From: an uncultured Sphingobacteriaceae bacterium
Lineage (GTDB): Bacteria; Bacteroidota; Bacteroidia; Sphingobacteriales; Sphingobacteriaceae
NCBI GenBank assembly: GCA_946480915.1
Contig: CAMLLO010000016.1
Location: forward strand, 36,735 to 100,734
Reading direction: 5' to 3'
DNA length: 64,000 bases
Shown here: piece after piece, positions 54,178 through 63,953 of the stretch
Layout: each line of letters opens with the position of its first letter
Position numbering within the stretch: position 1 is the first letter of the stretch
Program-made: the position numbers and the translations under genes
Notes under the pieces: generated by a model
What the model saw: the letters and a program-made list of their open reading frames with translations, nothing else
Database searches by the model: none
Told to the model about the DNA's origin: nothing

Positions 54178-54491
54178 TTATTGATTGCGAGGATATGAAA
54201 AATAACAATTATTCAGTTGTATGTACATAAAAGTGAATATATTGTGGCTGTGCATGCCAATAAGATTGAATATTTCGCTAATCCGGCGAACTAAAGAATT
54301 GAGATTTATTAGTCAATTGCACTAACCAATACGAACTTAATTATTTACTATTTAATTGTTGTACCCGATGATTTAACGATAGTCGATTATCCAGTTTTAC
54401 CTGTTAAGAATAGTTGAAAGCAGGAATTTGTTTTTTAATTCTCAATCATTTAAAGGGCTTAAGCAAGCCGCCAATTAAAACAATAATCCAT

Positions 54492-57400
54492 ATGAATAAA
54501 AATTGTACTCAGGCAATTTCATTTAAAATGAAAGCTTTTGTAAAACCGCGGAAGGTGAAGCTATTCGTGCTCATGATAATACTGCAATTGATATCAATAG
54601 TTGTGTATTCTCAAACACTAAGGGTTACGGGCACTGTATCTGATTCCAAAGGTGAACCGTTGCCCGGAGTCGGCATCAAAGTAAAAGGAAACAATATCGG
54701 AGTATCCACATCTGTTGAGGGAAAATATGTTATAGATGTTCCTGATGCAAAAGCTGTACTGGTTTTTACCTATATAGGTTTTGCAACAGAAGAAAAAACT
54801 GTAGGAGGAAATAAAGTACTAAATGTTAAACTCACTGAAAATGAAAATGCATTGAATGAAGTGGTAATAACCGGCTATGGACAGGCCGTCAAGCGACGTG
54901 ATTTAACTGGTTCAATTTCCAGTGTTTCAGCAAAACAGATCGAAGAGCGGCAACCGGTTACCTTATATGACGCTTTACAAGGGCAGGCCGCTGGTGTATT
55001 GGTAACAAATGATAGTGGTGATCCTGCAGGACAAGGGACAATTCAAATCCGAAATGCCTCTACTATTGGTGGATCAACAGGTCCGTTGTATGTAATAGAT
55101 GGTGCACTTAGTGAAAACGCAAATTTTGTAAACCCTCAGGATATTGCTTCAATAGAAGTTTTAAAAGATGCCTCATCAGCGGCTATTTACGGTGCGCGTG
55201 GAGCTAATGGTGTTATTCTGATTACCACAAAAAGAGGAAAGGAGGGTAGACCCTTAATAACAGCTAATTATACTCATACGATAGGAAAATTGGCGCACCA
55301 ACTCCGTACAACCTCGGCAGATGAATTACGTCTTTACCGTTCTATTCGTGGTGCTGGAAATGGAGGCGCTTCTACAGATTCAGTAAATCCTTACTTGAAT
55401 GCTGATAATGATTATCAGGAGCTTTTATTTAAAACAGCACATAAACAAGTGGCGTCGTTGAGTTTAAGCGGAGGTACAAAAGGAGCCAGCTACTATGCAG
55501 GCTTTACATATACTGATGATAAAGCTATTATACTTAATAGTTGGATGAAAAGGATTCAAACATCCATTAATGCGGATTTTCAGATATCACCAAAATTGAA
55601 AATTGCTAATAGCCTTGCTTTTGCATATCAAAATGGAAATAATGTTCCTATTGGTACAAGTGCTAAGCAAATTTTTGAAAGAAATCCATGGACTTCAATA
55701 TATAGGCCAGATGGGACTTTGGCCAGTTACGTTGAATCTAAACGAAATCCAATAGCCTTTGCCTTATTGGCCGAGGATGTAGATAACAATTATACGACAA
55801 AGTTTAATACCACTTTGAATTATGATTTTAATAAGAATCTAAAATTTACAACCGTTTTTAATTCACAGCTGGATAATGAATCCAATAACCAGTTTGAAAC
55901 TTCTCAGTTAACTTCAGGAGGAAATGGAAATGCTGTAGGATCTAATGAATTTGGAAAAGAAATGAGATGGGAAACTCAAGCTTTATTAAACTACAATAAA
56001 ACATTTGGAAAATCTCATAATGTTTCTGCGCTTTTAGGAGTCGGTGCAGATAAAAGAAAAGAAAATAGTTATCTGATATCAATGGATGGTTATCTAACAG
56101 AGGAGATTAACACTTCCAATGCAGGTACCATAGATCTTACCGAAACAAGCACAGATGCAAATGCAAACTCGAGTGCTAATTTGTTTGGTAGGGTAAATTA
56201 TAGTTATTTATCCCGATACATTCTACAAGGCTCTTTCAGACGCGATGGTTCTTCAAGATTTGGAGCTAACAATCGATGGGGTAATTTCCTGTCGGCATCT
56301 GCAGCATGGAGGTTTTCTGATGAAAAATTCATGGATTGGTCTAAGGGTTTTCTTGAAGATGCAAAGCTTCGGTTCAGTGTAGGTTCGGTTGGCAATGATA
56401 ATATTGGAAACTATCCATCTCGGACCTCCATAGAATTTAATAATTATTATGCAGGCCAGGGAGCAGCCTATCAAAGCACCAGTCTGGGTAATCCTAATAT
56501 TAAATGGGAAACCACAACTACTGCAGATTATGGGTTGGAATTAACCCTTTTCAAAGGTAAAATGACTTTTAACAGCAGTTACTACACAAAAACTACAAAA
56601 GATCTCTTATATGCAAAAGAGATACCTAAAGAAACGGGGGCAAGAACAACTACCATCAATTTAGGAACAATTGCAAACAGGGGCTTAGAGTTTGAACTAT
56701 ACGGTAATCCCATTACTAAAAGAAACTTTAGTTGGAATGCACGAGGAAACATTTCGTTTCAAAACGGAAAAATTAAAGAACTCGCCAATCATACATCACA
56801 AATTGTAGGTAACATTTTCTTCCTTCAGGAAGGTGGAAAAATCGGCGATATGCTTGTGTGGAAAAATCTTGGTGTCTATCAGTACGACGTTTCGAATGCA
56901 TACGACGCTCAGGGAAACAAACTTACTCCTGAAGGTATAACTGTGAACGAAGCCACTAATACTTCGACTGCCGCTGGTTATTCACTAAACGGGCAAACCT
57001 ATTCAGGAACCGTGTATCAAAAAACCAGAAATGGTATTGTACTCCAGGGTGGTGATACAGAGTGGTTTGATTCAAATAATGACAATGTTATAGATGACAA
57101 TGACTTAATTATTGGTGGCAACGCGCTTCCTGATTTCTATTTTGGTTTTACAAATGATTTCAGGTATAAAGCTTTTACATTAAACTTTACTTTCAACGGT
57201 CAGTTTGGTAACAGTGTATATAATTCTGTTAAAAACGGACAAAATACCAATAGTTCGACATATAGCCCACCGAGCTGGGACGCTGCAATAGGTTCTTGGC
57301 AACAACAGGGTGATATTTCTCAATATCCACTTTTTACCCGCAAAGATACTAGAGGAAGCATTAAGAATGGCTACAACAGTCTTTATATTGAAGATGGCTC

Positions 57401-57635
57401 TTTCATCCGTTTAGCGAGCATGAGATTAGCCTATCAGTTGAAACCTGAATTAGCTCAGAAAATAAAGATGAAACATGCTCAGCTATATATTTTTGGGACC
57501 AATCTAGCCATGTGGACAGATTATAGTTGGTATGACCCTGAATTTAGTTCAAGCAATCCTTTAGTTAAAGGGGTAGACAATGGGAAATATCCTAAAAGAA
57601 GAGAATTGGGTTTAGGATTAAATTTAAATTTTTAA
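54492..57635 (+). CDS. SusC-like TonB-dependent outer-membrane receptor
   Basis: This transporter has 1047 residues from the ATG at 54492; the frame extends to a TTG at 54414, but the extra 26 residues are not signal-like. The signal ends near VVYSQ40. A carboxypeptidase-regulatory-like domain (VTGTVSDSKGEPLPGVGIKV, about 44-120) is followed by LNEVVITGYG, the plug with LQGQAAGVLV and IEVLKDASSAAIYGARGANG, and a long barrel ending GLGLNLNF. It imports oligosaccharides through the outer membrane with its SusD partner, encoded 4 bases downstream. Length is normal for the family. Confidence 0.93.
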   Translation: MNKNCTQAISFKMKAFVKPRKVKLFVLMIILQLISIVVYSQTLRVTGTVSDSKGEPLPGVGIKVKGNNIGVSTSVEGKYVIDVPDAKAVLVFTYIGFATEEKTVGGNKVLNVKLTENENALNEVVITGYGQAVKRRDLTGSISSVSAKQIEERQPVTLYDALQGQAAGVLVTNDSGDPAGQGTIQIRNASTIGGSTGPLYVIDGALSENANFVNPQDIASIEVLKDASSAAIYGARGANGVILITTKRGKEGRPLITANYTHTIGKLAHQLRTTSADELRLYRSIRGAGNGGASTDSVNPYLNADNDYQELLFKTAHKQVASLSLSGGTKGASYYAGFTYTDDKAIILNSWMKRIQTSINADFQISPKLKIANSLAFAYQNGNNVPIGTSAKQIFERNPWTSIYRPDGTLASYVESKRNPIAFALLAEDVDNNYTTKFNTTLNYDFNKNLKFTTVFNSQLDNESNNQFETSQLTSGGNGNAVGSNEFGKEMRWETQALLNYNKTFGKSHNVSALLGVGADKRKENSYLISMDGYLTEEINTSNAGTIDLTETSTDANANSSANLFGRVNYSYLSRYILQGSFRRDGSSRFGANNRWGNFLSASAAWRFSDEKFMDWSKGFLEDAKLRFSVGSVGNDNIGNYPSRTSIEFNNYYAGQGAAYQSTSLGNPNIKWETTTTADYGLELTLFKGKMTFNSSYYTKTTKDLLYAKEIPKETGARTTTINLGTIANRGLEFELYGNPITKRNFSWNARGNISFQNGKIKELANHTSQIVGNIFFLQEGGKIGDMLVWKNLGVYQYDVSNAYDAQGNKLTPEGITVNEATNTSTAAGYSLNGQTYSGTVYQKTRNGIVLQGGDTEWFDSNNDNVIDDNDLIIGGNALPDFYFGFTNDFRYKAFTLNFTFNGQFGNSVYNSVKNGQNTNSSTYSPPSWDAAIGSWQQQGDISQYPLFTRKDTRGSIKNGYNSLYIEDGSFIRLASMRLAYQLKPELAQKIKMKHAQLYIFGTNLAMWTDYSWYDPEFSSSNPLVKGVDNGKYPKRRELGLGLNLNF

Positions 57636-57639
57636 AGAC

Positions 57640-59190
57640 ATGATAAAAAAGATATTTCAAGTTTCTGCTCTAAGTATGATCATACTTTTAGGTGGCAGCT
57701 GTAAAAAATTTTTAGATGAAAAACCTCTTTCTAGTGTAGAGCTTCCATCGTTTTATAAAACTGAAAAAGATATTAATTCAGGGTTGGCAGGTATTTATTC
57801 TTCATTCCAAACTGAAATGACCGGACCTGGAAATAATTTCAATGGTAAATATTTTTATTGGGGGGAGCTGCGGTCGGATAACTTTGATAAAAATGGTTAT
57901 GGTGGCTCAAGGGAAGATGAGCTTGTTACCAATAATCTTACATCTGGTAACTCAGTCAGTAATTGGGAGGGTTTATACCGTACGATCGCCCGCTGTAATC
58001 TTGCCATAAAGTATATACCGCGTGTTCAGGAAAGTGATCCGAATGTAACCCCCGATATTATCAATACTGCATTAGCTGAGGCCTATGCTATGAGAGCGAT
58101 GTGTTATTTTTATATAGTGAGGTTATGGGGTGATGCTCCGATTCGTGTTGAACCATATGAGGATGTGACTTTAGATCCGACACAAGCGAGAGATCCTAAA
58201 GCTAAAGTAATCAGTGACGTGATTATACCAGATTTGGAGAAGGCATATTTAATAATTCCCAAAGCGAAAACTCCGGTAGTTTGGAAAATTGGTGAAGGCG
58301 CGATAACCGCAATGCTTGCAGATGTCTATATGTGGAGAGCAGGTACTACAAACAATGCGGCCGATTATACTACAGCGATCACCTGGTTTCAGAAACTTTT
58401 TGGCGCTAAGGGCGCGACTGGTACTGTGTATGGAAGTACAAGTGCAAATCTCGAACCTACTGCAACCTGGAAACAATTATTTTTAAATCCTGATAAGACC
58501 AAAGAATCCATTTGGAGTATTCACTGGGATCCTGCTATAAACGGTTGTGCCTGTATTCCAGTGTCTATAGGAAAAAGCAATAGCCCGGTTCGTGTAGATA
58601 CGTTGATACATGCAAACTGGCCAAAAAACACCGCTGATATTCGTGTAAGGCAAACCTTTGACATAGCTAACGGGCTTGGACATGAAGACAGAGTGTTTAA
58701 GTACTATGTGACAAATGCAGCAAATACTTCCATTTCCACAACAGCCGATTTAAGTCCGATATATTTGGTAATGTATCGTCTAGGCGATATGTTTTTATTG
58801 TATGCAGAAGCATTAAATAAAACAGGTCAAAGATCAGAAGCCTTGAAGTATTTAAATTATATTCATCAGCGTGCAGGCTTGCCGGCAATTTCGGCCACAG
58901 ATGCTTCTGTTTCTACAGCAGGTGTTTTAGAGGAATATAAATTGGAAAGTACCATCCTACAGGAGAGACAATGGGAAACCTTTGCAGAAGGCAAGAGATG
59001 GTTTGATTTGGTTCGTACAAATCGTGTAAATCTGGTTATGGATCCAATAATTAATTATAGATACCATCGACTAACAGGACAAACAAGTACCTTAGGTTTT
59101 GGTACAGATGCGGGCAAAATTTTATGGCCTTTATATAAAACCCTGCTTGAAGAGAATCCTAAATTAATTCAAAACCCTTCTTACGACTAA
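57640..59190 (+). CDS. SusD/RagB-like surface glycan-binding lipoprotein
   Basis: This 516-residue lipoprotein is anchored at C21 (LLGGSCKKFLDEKP). The N-terminal SusD-like TPR region has LAEAYAMRAMCYFYIVRLWG and the RagB/SusD C-terminal part has LYAEALNKTGQRSEALKYLN and ERQWETFAEGKRWFDLVR. It forms the lid on the SusC channel and binds glycans. It is cotranscribed with susC and with the fasciclin lipoprotein gene 4 bases downstream. Confidence 0.93.
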   Translation: MIKKIFQVSALSMIILLGGSCKKFLDEKPLSSVELPSFYKTEKDINSGLAGIYSSFQTEMTGPGNNFNGKYFYWGELRSDNFDKNGYGGSREDELVTNNLTSGNSVSNWEGLYRTIARCNLAIKYIPRVQESDPNVTPDIINTALAEAYAMRAMCYFYIVRLWGDAPIRVEPYEDVTLDPTQARDPKAKVISDVIIPDLEKAYLIIPKAKTPVVWKIGEGAITAMLADVYMWRAGTTNNAADYTTAITWFQKLFGAKGATGTVYGSTSANLEPTATWKQLFLNPDKTKESIWSIHWDPAINGCACIPVSIGKSNSPVRVDTLIHANWPKNTADIRVRQTFDIANGLGHEDRVFKYYVTNAANTSISTTADLSPIYLVMYRLGDMFLLYAEALNKTGQRSEALKYLNYIHQRAGLPAISATDASVSTAGVLEEYKLESTILQERQWETFAEGKRWFDLVRTNRVNLVMDPIINYRYHRLTGQTSTLGFGTDAGKILWPLYKTLLEENPKLIQNPSYD

Positions 59191-59194
59191 TATT

Positions 59195-59935
59195 ATGAAA
59201 ATGATAAAAATCATAACCGGAAAGTGTCTTTTTCTTTTAGGTATTATCCTTTCTTTATCCGGGTGCTCCCTGGTAGGCTTAGACCTTCAGGAAGATTATA
59301 CCCGTACCCCCCATACACTCGATCCTCATATTTATAAGAATGCATGGGAATATCTTGAATCTCGAGCTAAAACGGATGCTACAGCATCGGCTAACGACAA
59401 GATTTTCACTAGGATGATGGAAGCAATCGTTTACTCAGAAATAGATATTGAGGAATATAAGAAACCCGGTAGGACTTATATATTTCTCCATAATGATGCC
59501 ATCCTGCGGGGGACCAATAACGATGCATTTTTTAGAGTGAACTATGTAGCAAACGCACCTGCGACTTCATGGTCAGCTTATCCAAAGGAGTTTGTAAAAA
59601 ATTATTTAAAATACCTTATAATCGATGGCGTCTATGATCATTATACCTTACCTCCGATAGCGCAGGTTAAAGTTAAAACATTGGCTCCCGAGGGTAGTTT
59701 TACTGCATTGCCGGCTGGTGTTACAAGAAATCCTGCAGCTGCAACTGCTTTCCCTTTCTTTGCTAACTCAACGTCTGAGATGGCTCTTCAGATATTGAAT
59801 AACTCGCCTTCCAATACGGCGGACTATCCTATAAGGATAAACGATTCCCAAAATGTTAGGACGAATAGTTTATTAGCAACAAATGGTACAATACACGTTG
59901 TAGATAGATATATTACTACTTCACTGCCTCAATAA
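59195..59935 (+). CDS. Fasciclin-domain lipoprotein
   Basis: This 246-residue predicted lipoprotein is anchored at C24 (LSLSGCSLVG). The mature region shows a fasciclin-like layout: YTIFLHNDA-like strand (RTYIFLHNDAILRG), a YLKYLIIDGVYDHYTL helix, and the closing LLATNGTIHVVDRYI. Fasciclin lipoproteins often occupy the third position of Bacteroidota susCD operons and may bind glycan or stabilise the complex. It ends just before a strong terminator, so it is the last gene of the uptake operon. Confidence 0.8.
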   Translation: MKMIKIITGKCLFLLGIILSLSGCSLVGLDLQEDYTRTPHTLDPHIYKNAWEYLESRAKTDATASANDKIFTRMMEAIVYSEIDIEEYKKPGRTYIFLHNDAILRGTNNDAFFRVNYVANAPATSWSAYPKEFVKNYLKYLIIDGVYDHYTLPPIAQVKVKTLAPEGSFTALPAGVTRNPAAATAFPFFANSTSEMALQILNNSPSNTADYPIRINDSQNVRTNSLLATNGTIHVVDRYITTSLPQ

Positions 59936-59944
59936 ATGAAGTTA

Positions 59945-59987
59945 AAACAGGTTTATTACAGAACTGATTGTTGTAATAAACCTGTTT
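59945..59987 (+). terminator. Strong terminator after the susCD operon
   Basis: AAACAGGTTTATTACA (59945-59960) pairs perfectly over 16 bases with TGTAATAAACCTGTTT (59972-59987) around an 11-base loop. It begins 10 bases after the fasciclin gene stop. Confidence 0.85.
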
Positions 59988-60020
59988 CTATTATTAATCC
60001 GTCGCTCCTAATCCAATCCT

Positions 60021-60301
60021 ATGAATAGGTATATTCTTAGTTTTTTAATTATAGGGATAGTATTTCCCCTTTTTTCATGCAAAAAGAGGAAAGTTGTTTC
60101 AAGCAAGATTATCAACAGTCCGATAATACCTTCAGAAAATAGATCATCACTCATTTATATCGCGTCAAATGATAGGTTGGCTTATAATACATATGCGAAT
60201 GCAGGAGATCTGATCAACAGAATTCCTGATTTCTCAAACGTTGGATATAAGGCGGAGTCGCTGTTAGTTCAGAAGTACGCGTAAAAAAAAATATCTCACC
60301 T
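60021..60301 (+). pseudogene. Frameshifted N-terminal remnant of a beta-helix lipoprotein
   Basis: The open frame (87 codons, 60021-60284) encodes a lipoprotein signal with C20 (FPLFSCKK) and then DFSNVGY at 70-76, the motif shared by four other beta-helix proteins here. Right after GY the frame diverges. Reading the next phase from 60251 restores GGVAVSSEVRVKKNISP, which aligns with IPNVPVVKTLSP of the minus-strand paralogue. One base, probably an A in the AAG at 60249-60251, appears to be lost. The remaining roughly 400 residues are absent, because the GH95 gene starts at 60325. The gene is therefore broken twice, by frameshift and by deletion. Confidence 0.75.
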
Positions 60302-60324
60302 ATAAATCACTATAAATTTTATAA

Positions 60325-62598
60325 ATGCAGAAATTAATTTTAGGGCTCTCTATTTTGTTTATTGTTTTTGGTTTAAAATCTCAGGGACAAGTAAAAAACA
60401 CAACTAATTACACCTCTTATTTCTCAAAACAAGATATAATTTTCGACTCCCTACCTAATAATTGGGAAGAAGGTGCTTTTCTTGGCAACGGCCTGCTTGG
60501 TGTAATGGTTTATGGGGAAGATGCTAACAGTATTCGCTTCGACTTGGGGCGGACCGATGTGGTAGATCATTTAGAAGGTGTAAACCCATCCATTGGACGG
60601 GCAAGAATGCCAATAGGGAAATTCCTGCTTAGTACAAGTGGTGCTATTAAAAAGATAAATCTTCGACTGGACCTATATAATGCCGAACTTAACGGCACAA
60701 TTACTACCGATAAGGGAACTATCCAGTTTCAGGGCTTAATTGCAGCTGGCCAAGACGTAATTATATTTAATACCTCTTCGGAAAAGAATGAAAAGTTATT
60801 CAGTTGGGAATGGCGGCCCGAAAAAGCTATAAGTCCTTTTTTAACACTTGGACGTGATGATACTTTAAAATATAAAGCTAATCCACCTTTTAAGACAATT
60901 AAGGAAGATAATATAAACTATAACTACCAGGCTTTGCTTGCCGGGGGAAGTTATACTACAGCCTGGAAAGAAATACAAAATAACAATAGGCACACCCTGT
61001 TAATTACTATTGCCAATACCTATCCAGTTGATGAATCTAAAATGCAGGCGGCGAAAGTATTAAACTCGGTTAAGCTGGAATCCTTACCCGAAATAATTTC
61101 AGACCATAGAGCTCATTGGAACCGTTTTTACGAAAAGAGTTTTATTTCTCTCCCAGATAGGCGCCTAGAAAGTTTTTGGTGGATCCAGCAATATAAAATG
61201 GCTTCTGCTACGCGAGTTGGGGCCTATCCAATTGATTTAATGGGCCCCTGGTATAGAATAACTCCCTGGCCGAAATACTGGTGGAACTTAAATGCTCAGC
61301 TCACATACTATCCTTTTTTTAGTTCAAATCATATTGAACTGGTAAAGCCATTTATGAAAATGATTAACGATAACCTGGACAACCTTATAAAGAATGCTCC
61401 TGAACCTTATCAATACAATTCTGCGGCCTTAGCGAGGTCTGGGCCATATACCATGACCTCAGGGATACGTGTATTAAAAGGTAATGATGGTTCCAGCGCT
61501 AGTGCATCTTCTATGGAACTGGGGAATTTAACATGGTTGCTTCACGTTTACTGGCAAGCTTATGAGTATACAATGGATAAAGAAGTAATGAGCAATATTT
61601 ACCCTGTTCTAAAACGGGCCATTAATTATTATCTTAATATAATGGATAAAGAAAAGGACGGAAAATACCATCTGCCTTATACCTATTCTCCCGAGTATCC
61701 TAAAGGAATTACAAGAGATGCTAATTATGATTTATCAAGTTTAAGATGGGGAGCAAAAACCTTGCTTTATATCAATGAACAATTGCATTTAAAGGATCCA
61801 TTAGTCCCGGGATGGAAGGATGTCTTACAGAATTTAACTCCTTATCCTCAGGATGAAAAAGGATACAGGATTGGTCGCGATGCCGATTTTTCAATATCTC
61901 ACAGACATTATTCACATTTATTGCAAATCTATCCTTATTATGACATTAACTGGGATCAGATGGAAAATAGAGATTTGATTACACGGTCGTTGGAGCAATG
62001 GGAAAAAGATGATTCTGCATGGAGGGGTTATTCCTATACTGGCTCGGGATCTATTTATGCTATGATGGGCAATGGAAATAAAACCCATCAACTTTTGAAT
62101 AAAATGATGGTGGGAAGATTTGCAATTAAGCCAAATACTATGTATTTGGAAGCGGGACCGGTAATTGAAACCCCGCTTTCTGCTGTTACTACCATCAATG
62201 AAATGTTAATACAAAGCTGGAATGGAACCATACGGGTGTTTCCGGCAGTTCCGGATGCCTGGAAAGAAGCATCCTTTGATAATTTACGTGCAAAGGGTGC
62301 CTTTTTGGTAAGTGCGGTTCGTAAAAATGGTAGAACAGAATTCATCCGCATCAAAAGCCTTGCTGGTTCGGCTTGCCTGATAAAAAGCGATTTAACAACT
62401 AACGCGGTGGCGAAAGGTAATAGAAAGTTTTCCCTGACACATAAGGGAAATGGAGTGATTGCGATTGACTTAAGGAAAGGTGAAGAAGTAATTCTTCATC
62501 AGTCAGACTACACAGGAAACTTTGTGATTCAGCCCGTTGGCAGTAAAGATGAAATTAACACATGGGGCTTACTCAGAGTTCCTTCCACAAATAATTAA
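60325..62598 (+). CDS. GH95-like alpha-L-fucosidase / alpha-L-galactosidase
   Basis: This 757-residue exported protein has a signal peptide ending KSQGQ. The N-terminal domain has WEEGAFLGNGLLGVMVYG, diagnostic of GH95-type proteins. The (alpha/alpha)6 barrel has WWNLNAQLTYYPFF, and HRHYSHLLQIYPYYD matches the conserved His-containing closing helix; a beta-sandwich with NGTIRVFPAVPDAW follows. GH95 enzymes remove alpha-1,2-L-fucose or L-galactose by inversion. The sequence is divergent, so substrate is uncertain. It follows the broken beta-helix gene and precedes GH2 by 9 bases. Confidence 0.8.
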   Translation: MQKLILGLSILFIVFGLKSQGQVKNTTNYTSYFSKQDIIFDSLPNNWEEGAFLGNGLLGVMVYGEDANSIRFDLGRTDVVDHLEGVNPSIGRARMPIGKFLLSTSGAIKKINLRLDLYNAELNGTITTDKGTIQFQGLIAAGQDVIIFNTSSEKNEKLFSWEWRPEKAISPFLTLGRDDTLKYKANPPFKTIKEDNINYNYQALLAGGSYTTAWKEIQNNNRHTLLITIANTYPVDESKMQAAKVLNSVKLESLPEIISDHRAHWNRFYEKSFISLPDRRLESFWWIQQYKMASATRVGAYPIDLMGPWYRITPWPKYWWNLNAQLTYYPFFSSNHIELVKPFMKMINDNLDNLIKNAPEPYQYNSAALARSGPYTMTSGIRVLKGNDGSSASASSMELGNLTWLLHVYWQAYEYTMDKEVMSNIYPVLKRAINYYLNIMDKEKDGKYHLPYTYSPEYPKGITRDANYDLSSLRWGAKTLLYINEQLHLKDPLVPGWKDVLQNLTPYPQDEKGYRIGRDADFSISHRHYSHLLQIYPYYDINWDQMENRDLITRSLEQWEKDDSAWRGYSYTGSGSIYAMMGNGNKTHQLLNKMMVGRFAIKPNTMYLEAGPVIETPLSAVTTINEMLIQSWNGTIRVFPAVPDAWKEASFDNLRAKGAFLVSAVRKNGRTEFIRIKSLAGSACLIKSDLTTNAVAKGNRKFSLTHKGNGVIAIDLRKGEEVILHQSDYTGNFVIQPVGSKDEINTWGLLRVPSTNN

Positions 62599-62607
62599 TA
62601 AATAAAA

Positions 62608-63953
62608 TTGAAACGATTTAGCTTTATTTTCTTTTTCGCTGCACTCATTTGCAGTCAGGTATCAGTTGCACAACAGAAAAGACGTTTAATTAATGATTGG
62701 CAGTTTGTTAAACAGGACTTAGGTGGAATATGGGAAGCAGTGAGGCCTGTAAAAGTTGGCAATCCTGAAGATGTGCCCGCATGGCAAAAAGTAACCTTAC
62801 CACATTGTGTAAATGCCGAAGATGCCGTTGATCCGGATTTGAATTATTATCAGGGGCCAGCCTGGTATCGTACACAACTAGAAATAAACAATCCTAACCG
62901 GAAGGGGAGAACTCTTTTGCATTTTGAAGGTGCTGGTCAAAAAACCGAAGTGTATGTTTATACGACCAAGGTAGGGTCGCATGTTGGTGGGTATGATGAG
63001 TGGACAGTAGATATTACAGATGCCGTTGAGTCATTCAAAAAAACGGATGTTTTTAAGGATCAGTTTAAAGGAAAGATTCCCGTTTCTATTCGTACGGATA
63101 ACAGCAGAGATTTGGAAATGATGCCTTCCGACCTATCTGATTTTAATTTATATGGCGGACTTTATCGTTATGTAAATCTCATTTATGCGCCTGCTCTTTC
63201 TATTGATAAAGTGTTTGCTACTGCAGAAGTAGATAAAGCCGGGAGAAATGGAAGTCTATCCGTAAAAACGCGATTGTATAATCCAATAAATGTTTCTTCA
63301 GCCACAGCTGAAATCAGGCTTATTGATCCAAAAGGAAAAGTAATTCATCGAGCAACTAATAAATTATCTTCCTTAAATGGAGATATTTCTCTTGCTAATT
63401 TTCATGTAAAAAACCCGCAGCTTTGGTCTACTTATCAACCTGTGCTGTACGCTGTTGAAGTTAGTATTAAAAGTCCTCAGGGTATATTTACTCAAAGAGA
63501 GAAAATTGGTTTCCGCAATTTTGAATTTGTGGAGAAGGGTCCTTTTATGTTAAACGGAAAACGTCTTTTATTAAGAGGAACCCACCGACATGAGGATCAT
63601 GCCGGAGTAGCTGCGGCCATGACAGAGGAACAGATTCGTACCGAAATGAAGATGATGAAGGAGATGGGTATTAATTTTATCCGTTTAGCACATTATCAAC
63701 AATCACGAATTGTTCTCGAATTGTGTGATAGTCTCGGAATAACTGTATGGGAAGAAATTCCCTGGTGTCGGGGTGGTTTAGGTGGCGAAGTTTATAAAAA
63801 TCAGGGCCGCAGAATGTTAACCAACATGATTGAACAACATTACAATCATCCATCGGTAATTATCTGGGGTTTAGGCAATGAAAACGACTGGCCCGGAGAT
63901 TTTCCCACTTTTGATCAAGAGGCAATCAGAACTTACATGACCGAATTGAATGA
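62608..63953 (+). CDS. GH2 beta-glycosidase (beta-galactosidase type), truncated by contig end
   Basis: The first roughly 449 residues of a GH2 enzyme are present, from a TTG at 62608 with a signal peptide ending SVAQQ. The sugar-binding jelly-roll (WQKVTLPHCVN, YQGPAWYRTQL, LHFEGAGQKTEVYV) and the immunoglobulin-like domain are complete. The TIM barrel starts at MLNGKRLLLRGTHRHEDH and reaches the acid/base Glu in IIWGLGNENDW. The nucleophile and C-terminal domains are missing. The frame then runs into adapter sequence, giving a false tail DRKSTRLNSSHDE and a false stop at 63994. The true gene is probably 800 or more codons long. Confidence 0.9.

Noticed and set aside
54254..54274. A fourth full copy of the 25-bp motif upstream of susC
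   Set aside because: It shares ATGCCAATA with copy 3 but needs a gap to align further, and its orientation relative to the gene is opposite, so it is not listed as a site.
54414..54491. An upstream TTG start for susC
   Set aside because: The 26 extra residues do not look like a signal peptide; the ATG at 54492 gives a better N-terminus.
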